Below, one piece after another: positions 4,536 through 8,772 of a DNA stretch of 8,772 nt. The stretch lies in assembly GCA_026785815.1 (NCBI GenBank), contig JAJAZH010000337.1:1-8772 (forward strand). Reading direction: 5' to 3'. A model generated the notes under the pieces. That model was given only the letters and a program-made list of their open reading frames with translations, was not told where the DNA came from and did no database searches. Each line of letters starts with the position of its first letter. The first letter of the stretch is position 1. The position numbers and the translations under genes were made by a program. This DNA is from Ramlibacter sp. GTDB lineage: Bacteria > Pseudomonadota > Gammaproteobacteria > Burkholderiales > Burkholderiaceae_C.

Positions 4536-6410
4536 ATGAACTCACCCGTGATGCAGGGGCTGAACCTCAACACCCCCGCCTACGTCAGGAACGCCCGGCT
4601 GATTGCCTGGGTCGCCGACATGGTGGCGCTGTGCAAGCCCGACGGCCTGCACTGGTGCGACGGCAGCGATGAAGAGTACGACCGGCTGGCGCAAAAGCTG
4701 GTCGACGGCGGCACCTTCACGAAGCTCGACCCGGTCAAGCGGCCGAACTCCTATCTGGCGCTGTCCGACCCCAGCGACGTGGCCCGGGTCGAGGACCGCA
4801 CCTTCATCTGCTCACGCAACAAGCAAGACGCCGGCCCGACCAACAACTGGACCGACCCGGCCGAGATGCGCGCCACGCTCCAGCCCTTGTTCGACGGCTG
4901 CATGCGCGGCCGCACCATGTACGTGGTGCCGTTTTCGATGGGACCGCTGGGCTCGCCGATCGCGCACATCGGAATCGAGCTGTCCGACAGCCCTTATGTG
5001 GCGGTGAACATGAAGATCATGACCCGCATGGGCAAGGCCGTGTACGACGTGCTCGGGCTCAACGGCGAGTTCGTTCCCTGCATCCACACTGTCGGCGCGC
5101 CGCTCGAGGCCGGACAGAAAGACGTCTCTTGGCCCTGCAACAAGACCAAGTACATCGTCCATTACCCCGAGACGCGTGAGATCTGGTCGTACGGTTCCGG
5201 TTACGGCGGCAACGCGCTGCTGGGAAAGAAGTGCTTCGCCCTGCGGATCGCCTCCGGCATGGGCCGCGCGGCGGCAGGCGGCCCGGCTGGGAGCCCGGGC
5301 TGGCTGGCCGAGCACATGTTGATCCTTGGCGTCACCACGCCCGAGGGCAGGAAGTACCACGTCGCGGCGGCTTTCCCATCGGCCTGCGGCAAGACCAACT
5401 TCGCCATGCTGATCCCGCCCAAGGGTTTCGACGGCTGGAAGGTCACGACCATCGGCGACGACATCGCCTGGATCAAACCGGGAGCAGACGGCAAGCTGTA
5501 CGCGATCAATCCTGAAGCCGGCTATTTCGGCGTCGCGCCCGGCACTAACACGCTGACCAACCCGAACTGCATGGCCAGCCTGGACCGGAACGTGATCTTC
5601 ACCAACGTGGCGCTGACCGACGACGGAGACGTCTGGTGGGAGGGCATGGGCCCGGCACCGGCCCGTGCAACCGACTGGCAGGGCAAGCCATGGTCGCCGC
5701 AGATCGCCAGCGAGACCGGCGCCAAGGCGGCACACCCGAATGCCCGCTTTACCGTGGCGGCGATCAACAATCCAGCGCTTGATGAAGCCTGGGACGACCC
5801 CAAGGGCGTTGCGATCGACGCCTTCATCTTCGGCGGCCGCCGCTCCACCACGGTGCCATTGGTCACCGAAGCCCGCAACTGGGTCGAGGGCGTCTACATG
5901 GCCGCCACCATGGGCTCGGAAACCACTGCCGCCATCGTCGGCCAGGTCGGCGTAGTGCGGCGTGACCCGTTCGCCATGCTGCCCTTTACCGGCTACAACA
6001 TGTCGGATTACTTCCAGCACTGGCTGGACCTCGGCCAGAAACTCGCCGCCTCAGGCGCAACGCTGCCGAAGATCTACACCACCAACTGGTTCCGCAAGGG
6101 GGAGGACGGCAAGTTCGTCTGGCCGGGCTACGGCGAGAACATGCGCGTGCTCAAGTGGATGATCGACCGCATCGAGGGCAAGGTGCAAGGCCAGGAACAT
6201 GTGTTCGGCCTGAGCCCTGGCTATACGGAAGTGAACTGGACCGGCCTGGACTTTTCGCCGGAACAGTTCAAGACCGTCACCAGCATCGACACGGCGGCTT
6301 GGCAGAAGGAGCTGGAACTGCATGCAGAACTGTTCCAGCAACTGGCCTACCACCTGCCGAGCGAACTGGGCGAAACCAAGGCCCGGATCGAGAAACGGCT
6401 GGCCGCCTGA
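4536..6410 (+). CDS. pckG: Phosphoenolpyruvate carboxykinase (GTP)
   Basis: A 624-residue cytoplasmic enzyme that converts oxaloacetate and GTP to phosphoenolpyruvate, CO2 and GDP, the entry step of gluconeogenesis; it can also run in reverse. It belongs to the GTP-dependent family: the kinase P-loop is PSACGKTN (281-288) with the family's reactive Cys284, followed by IGDDIAW (306-312) with the metal-binding Asp pair. GKKCFALRIAS (230-240) supplies the metal-site Lys232, and WLAEH (256-260) the metal-site His260. FGGRRSTTVP (432-441) and the conserved GVYMAATMGSETTAA (452-466) follow. Length matches the usual 600-625 residues. Oddly, the loop between Lys232 and His260 is about eight residues longer than in the vertebrate enzyme as I recall it, and rich in Gly, Ala and Pro (241-255). 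The reading frame is intact and all catalytic motifs are present, so activity is expected. The gene stands alone behind a 344-nt upstream region and ends convergently to the right-hand cluster. Confidence 0.97.
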   Translation: MNSPVMQGLNLNTPAYVRNARLIAWVADMVALCKPDGLHWCDGSDEEYDRLAQKLVDGGTFTKLDPVKRPNSYLALSDPSDVARVEDRTFICSRNKQDAGPTNNWTDPAEMRATLQPLFDGCMRGRTMYVVPFSMGPLGSPIAHIGIELSDSPYVAVNMKIMTRMGKAVYDVLGLNGEFVPCIHTVGAPLEAGQKDVSWPCNKTKYIVHYPETREIWSYGSGYGGNALLGKKCFALRIASGMGRAAAGGPAGSPGWLAEHMLILGVTTPEGRKYHVAAAFPSACGKTNFAMLIPPKGFDGWKVTTIGDDIAWIKPGADGKLYAINPEAGYFGVAPGTNTLTNPNCMASLDRNVIFTNVALTDDGDVWWEGMGPAPARATDWQGKPWSPQIASETGAKAAHPNARFTVAAINNPALDEAWDDPKGVAIDAFIFGGRRSTTVPLVTEARNWVEGVYMAATMGSETTAAIVGQVGVVRRDPFAMLPFTGYNMSDYFQHWLDLGQKLAASGATLPKIYTTNWFRKGEDGKFVWPGYGENMRVLKWMIDRIEGKVQGQEHVFGLSPGYTEVNWTGLDFSPEQFKTVTSIDTAAWQKELELHAELFQQLAYHLPSELGETKARIEKRLAA

Positions 6411-6445
6411 GCGCCGGCATTCTCTGGCTGACGCTCCAAGAGTCC

Positions 6446-6468
6446 CCGCGCCGCCAGACGTGGCGCGG
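6446..6468. terminator. Hairpin between convergent pckG and DUF3429-like gene
   Basis: CCGCGCC (6446-6452) pairs perfectly with GGCGCGG (6462-6468). A G·U and a C-G pair extend the stem to nine pairs around the loop CAGAC. It lies 35 nt after the pckG stop and 9 nt past the stop of the opposite gene, the right place for a bidirectional terminator. Neither strand has a clear U-tract, so efficiency is doubtful. Confidence 0.45.
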
Positions 6469-6477
6469 TCTCCGAGC

Positions 6478-6708
6478 TCATCGGTAGCCGATGCGGCCGG
6501 CCGGCGGCTGCGATTGCCGGAAACCGAAGCCCCAATGGATGCCGCCCAGAAACGAGACCACGGTGGCCGCGTCCGCACGGAGCGCGGCGCCGGCATGGGC
6601 CTGCGACGCGGCGCAAGCGATCAGGACGGCCGCCGCGCTGGCGACGAAGGGCAGCAAGGCGAGGTGGCCCAGCCGGGAGGAAGCGGAAGGGCGCAGGGGA
6701 TCGGCCAT
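6478..6708 (-). pseudogene. DUF3429-like membrane protein, probably C-terminally truncated
   Basis: The minus-strand frame from ATG 6708 encodes 76 residues. Two hydrophobic segments lie at about 13-34 and 41-63. The second contains SFLGGIHWGFGF (52-63), the signature I associate with DUF3429 inner-membrane proteins, whose members run to roughly 140 residues or more with further helices. Here the protein stops at Arg76, shortly after that motif. I found no continuation of the family in the other frames of the 67 nt before pckG, so the C-terminal half seems to be missing. It may be a degraded remnant or a naturally short variant. The start lies 11 nt after the MerR regulator stop on the same strand, with no strong ribosome binding site, suggesting translational coupling. 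The function of DUF3429 is unknown. Confidence 0.55.
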
Positions 6709-6719
6709 GGTCGAAGCGC

Positions 6720-7676
6720 CTAGACCGCGAGCCCCTTGTCGACGATCACCCTCGCGAGCGCCTGCTCGAACATGGTCCTTGCAACGCTGCTGATGTCGTG
6801 GAGGTGCCGATGCAGCGCGGCATCGGTCGGGCCTGCCGAGACACACTCGGCGCTGTAGCGCTCGAAGCCCACCAGCAGCGTCACGATCTCGGCCAGATGC
6901 CTCGGGCATTCGCAAGCCACGCGCGACGGAATCTCCGCCAGGGAGGCCAGCTCCGTGTCGCTGTAGAGCCTCGGGCTGCTGCGGCCGCGTTTCGCTTCCG
7001 GTTCTCGTTGCGGCACCTGCTTCGATGCGGCGATCAGCCGCGCCAGCTCCGCTCCCGTGACCGGTTCGCGACACACCGTCACGCCAGCCGCGCGCAGTGC
7101 GTCGGCAGCTGCCTCGGCACCGAACGAATAGACCACGAGAACGGTCGGGGCCGGCAAGCCCACGCGAAGTGCCAGCACGCGCTCGGTCACGGAAAGGTGC
7201 AGAGAAGCCACGTGGACGACCAGCACATCGACGGCACCACAGGCGGCGATATCGCTTTCCGCGTGCGCCAAGTCGTCGAATACCCGGGCCACCGGCGGTC
7301 GCAGCCGTCCGTCGAGCTTTATGGCCAGGGCGTGGCCGACGACCAGAATCCGCTGCTCCCCCGCCGACGACACCATGTTCCCCTCGGACAACGCCACGAG
7401 TTCGTCGAGCGGGAGACCTGCAACGGTGCCGATCGCATGGCCTTCGAGCGTCAGCCGCCGGATCAGCCGCAGGCGATGAACATCCGCCATGGAATACGTC
7501 CGCTGGCCCGACGGCGACCTGGGCGGCGACACCACGCCGTAGCGGTGCTCCCAGATGCGAAGTGTCGAAGGGCTGAGACCGGCGAGGCGCGCCGCTGTCC
7601 CGCTGCGCAGCGCGGCCTTCGCATTCGGCTCGCCGGTGTCGAGGTCCGGGTTCTTGGTTGAGGTATGGGGTTCCAT
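6720..7676 (-). CDS. MerR-family transcriptional regulator, MlrA/CarH-like branch
   Basis: A 318-residue DNA-binding regulator. Residues about 24-90 form a MerR winged helix-turn-helix: GTAARLAGLSPSTLRIWEHRYG (26-47, written as the family motif), then PPRSPSGQRTYS and a helix ending near EG at 79. Residues about 108-217 look like a Rossmann-type alpha/beta domain (ILVVGHA, VDVLVVHV, TVLVVYSFG), in the position of the cobalamin-binding domain of CarH/LitR. The cobalamin motif Asp-x-His-x-x-Gly and the Trp-x9-Glu-His cap motif are not present, so B12 binding is unlikely. The C-terminal region (237-318) is helical and has CECPRH (255-260) plus Cys278, possible ligands for a metal or redox-sensing thiols (inference). 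The gene is divergent from the FAD oxidoreductase across 100 nt and followed at 11 nt by the DUF3429-like gene. MerR proteins usually regulate their own divergent region. No strong ribosome binding site precedes ATG 7676, so the start is likely but not certain. Confidence 0.88.
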   Translation of the reverse strand: MEPHTSTKNPDLDTGEPNAKAALRSGTAARLAGLSPSTLRIWEHRYGVVSPPRSPSGQRTYSMADVHRLRLIRRLTLEGHAIGTVAGLPLDELVALSEGNMVSSAGEQRILVVGHALAIKLDGRLRPPVARVFDDLAHAESDIAACGAVDVLVVHVASLHLSVTERVLALRVGLPAPTVLVVYSFGAEAAADALRAAGVTVCREPVTGAELARLIAASKQVPQREPEAKRGRSSPRLYSDTELASLAEIPSRVACECPRHLAEIVTLLVGFERYSAECVSAGPTDAALHRHLHDISSVARTMFEQALARVIVDKGLAV

Positions 7677-7694
7677 TGCATGCTGATTCGATAT

Positions 7695-7747
7695 TGAAAC
7701 GCTATTCTGGCATCAAAGGGCTTATTTACCGACTCAGATACGTTTCA
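7695..7747. promoter_or_regulatory. Inverted repeat TGAAACG…CGTTTCA in the divergent promoter region
   Basis: TGAAACG (7695-7701) and CGTTTCA (7741-7747) form a perfect 7-bp inverted repeat separated by 39 nt. One arm lies near each of the two divergent genes, about 46 bp centre to centre. Two half-sites bound by a looping or cooperatively binding regulator would fit. The intervening sequence is AT-rich and probably contains both promoters; I could not assign convincing -35/-10 pairs. Confidence 0.35.
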
Positions 7748-7765
7748 TTTAGGCGGGAAGGGGCT

Positions 7766-7769
7766 AGGA
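7766..7769 (+). promoter_or_regulatory. Ribosome binding site of the FAD oxidoreductase
   Basis: AGGA lies 7 nt before an in-frame GTG (7777) and 10 nt before the next codon, ATG (7780). Spacing slightly favours GTG, codon strength favours ATG; the products differ by one residue. Confidence 0.45.
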
Positions 7770-7779
7770 TCGCGACGTG

Positions 7780-8772
7780 ATGCAGACAAAACCTTGGCTT
7801 CCGACCCCAGCCGCGCCGATGGCGACCAACCATCCGGCTGCGGTTCGCGTCGCCGTGATTGGGGCAGGGTTGGCCGGCGCTTCGTGCGCCTTCGGTCTTC
7901 GTCAGGCCGAAGCGCACGTGACCTGCTTCGAAAGATCAGGCCAGGTCGGGGGTCGCATGGCGACGCGGCATGCGCACTGGACCGACACCGCGGGGGCCGC
8001 GCGGTCCTTCGCCTTCGATCACGGAGCGCAATTCTTCACGGCCGCGCGGCCCCGGTTTCGCGCCGTCATGGCGCGCGCGGTGGCGGCGGGTCATGCCGCA
8101 CCCTGGCAGCCACTGGTGCACTCGTCGCGATGGATCGAAAGCGAACGAGGCTTCGTTCCAACCCCGGTCATGTCGGCGTTGTGCGGCCACCTGCTGGCCG
8201 GTGCCACGCTGCATCTGGAGCGCAGCGTTCGGCGCTTGCAGCGGGCGGCCGATGGCGCGTGGTACGTGGCCTGCGACGGCGCTCCGCTCGCCGGGCCATT
8301 CCGGCATGTCGTGCTGGCCATGCCGCCTGCCCAAGCCGCAGTGCTGCTCGCCGGCCACCATGACGCCTGGGCCGCCGCGCTCATGGCAAAGCGAATGGAA
8401 CCGTGCTGGTCCTTGATGGCCGTCACCGACGACGTCGACTGGCGGTGGGATGCGGCCGAGCCCGACCGCGGCCCGCTCGCGTGGGTGGTGCGCAACGACC
8501 GCGTGCCCGGCCGCAGCGGATTGCCCGGCCTGGCCGCGTGGACCGCCCACGCGACGCCCGAGTGGAGTGCCCAACGAATGGAAGCCGACCGGCAGGCCGT
8601 GAGCGACGAGCTTCAGGCGGCCCTGCGCGCGCAGCTGCCGGGCGTGAGCAGCGGGGGCCAGCCCTGGCGGTGGCATCACGCCAGCGCGCACCGTTGGCGC
8701 CACGCCGGTCCGGCCCTCGATTGCGACGACATTTTCGACGCCGAGGACGCCTTGTGGGACGAGTCTCTCGGC
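7780..8772 (+). CDS. NAD(P)/FAD-dependent oxidoreductase (COG3380, renalase-like), cut by the right edge
   Basis: The plus strand is open from ATG 7780 to the last base: 331 codons with no stop. The N-terminus after about 20 extra residues is a dinucleotide-binding fold: VIGAGLAGASCA (26-37) with GxGxxG, the acidic Glu51 at the end of the second strand for FAD ribose, then VGGRMATR (56-63) and FDHGAQFFTA (79-88). RNDRVPGR (238-245) and the Trp-rich region after it are typical of COG3380 proteins as I know them. The C-terminal FAD motif expected near residue 340 lies outside the window. These are soluble flavoproteins, generally annotated as amine-oxidase/renalase-like; the substrate in bacteria is unclear. 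The gene is divergent from a MerR regulator, an arrangement seen near photolyase genes in light- or singlet-oxygen-responsive loci, so it may be part of such a regulon (inference). An internal ATG at 7819 would remove 13 residues and is a possible alternative start. Confidence 0.88.
   Translation, partial: MQTKPWLPTPAAPMATNHPAAVRVAVIGAGLAGASCAFGLRQAEAHVTCFERSGQVGGRMATRHAHWTDTAGAARSFAFDHGAQFFTAARPRFRAVMARAVAAGHAAPWQPLVHSSRWIESERGFVPTPVMSALCGHLLAGATLHLERSVRRLQRAADGAWYVACDGAPLAGPFRHVVLAMPPAQAAVLLAGHHDAWAAALMAKRMEPCWSLMAVTDDVDWRWDAAEPDRGPLAWVVRNDRVPGRSGLPGLAAWTAHATPEWSAQRMEADRQAVSDELQAALRAQLPGVSSGGQPWRWHHASAHRWRHAGPALDCDDIFDAEDALWDESLG

Noticed and set aside
4812..6020. A 402-codon minus-strand frame opposite pckG.
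   Set aside because: Antisense shadow of a well-identified enzyme; no motif and a His/Arg/Val-rich composition.
6347..6493. A small minus-strand frame starting at the ATGA overlap with the DUF3429-like stop.
   Set aside because: It would run into the pckG 3' end, has no motif or membrane segment and does not restore the DUF3429 C-terminus.
6798..7661. A 287-codon plus-strand frame opposite the MerR regulator.
   Set aside because: Arg/His-rich without a domain; the opposite strand has a clear MerR helix-turn-helix.

Overview
The window is high-G+C bacterial chromosome (about two thirds G+C by eye, with strong G/C third-position preference and long spurious open frames opposite the real genes). 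Gene content and protein flavour point to a betaproteobacterium of the order Burkholderiales, most likely Comamonadaceae-like. That placement is inferred from recognised protein families, not from a marker gene. I see no insertion sequence, phage gene, CRISPR array, tRNA or rRNA.

Left block (1-2542, minus strand): a tandem AAA+ ATPase of about 766 residues is followed, after a 104-nt gap, by the first 45 codons of a lipoprotein gene that runs off the left edge. A 120-nt divergent spacer separates the ATPase from a plus-strand PLP-dependent threonine dehydratase with one C-terminal ACT domain (2663-3865). Next comes a GC-rich hairpin region and a 75-residue His-rich, single-membrane-span microprotein (3964-4191) of unknown role.

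Middle block (4192-6410): a 344-nt non-coding stretch with candidate promoter elements, a perfect ATGCAA/TTGCAT dyad and a structured leader precedes GTP-dependent phosphoenolpyruvate carboxykinase (pckG, 624 aa). Threonine dehydratase (threonine to 2-oxobutyrate) and PEPCK (oxaloacetate to PEP) both sit at the amino-acid catabolism/gluconeogenesis interface. Nothing shows that they are co-regulated.

Right block (6478-8772): a MerR-type regulator of the MlrA/CarH-like branch (minus strand) is divergent from a COG3380/renalase-like FAD oxidoreductase (plus strand, cut by the right edge). Directly behind the regulator is a short, apparently C-terminally truncated DUF3429-like membrane protein, convergent with pckG. 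A MerR regulator beside this FAD enzyme resembles the light/singlet-oxygen response loci (photolyase, LitR-type regulator, renalase-like enzyme) of non-phototrophic proteobacteria. The rest of such a locus would lie to the right, outside the window.

Most genes belong to known families. The points worth a second look are local: an 8-residue insertion between two metal-site motifs of PEPCK, the pckG leader, a Gly in place of the usual PLP-ring-nitrogen Ser/Cys in the dehydratase, asymmetric AAA modules, the His-rich microprotein, and a MerR effector domain that lacks the cobalamin motifs. I did not find convincing evidence for a wholly new system.
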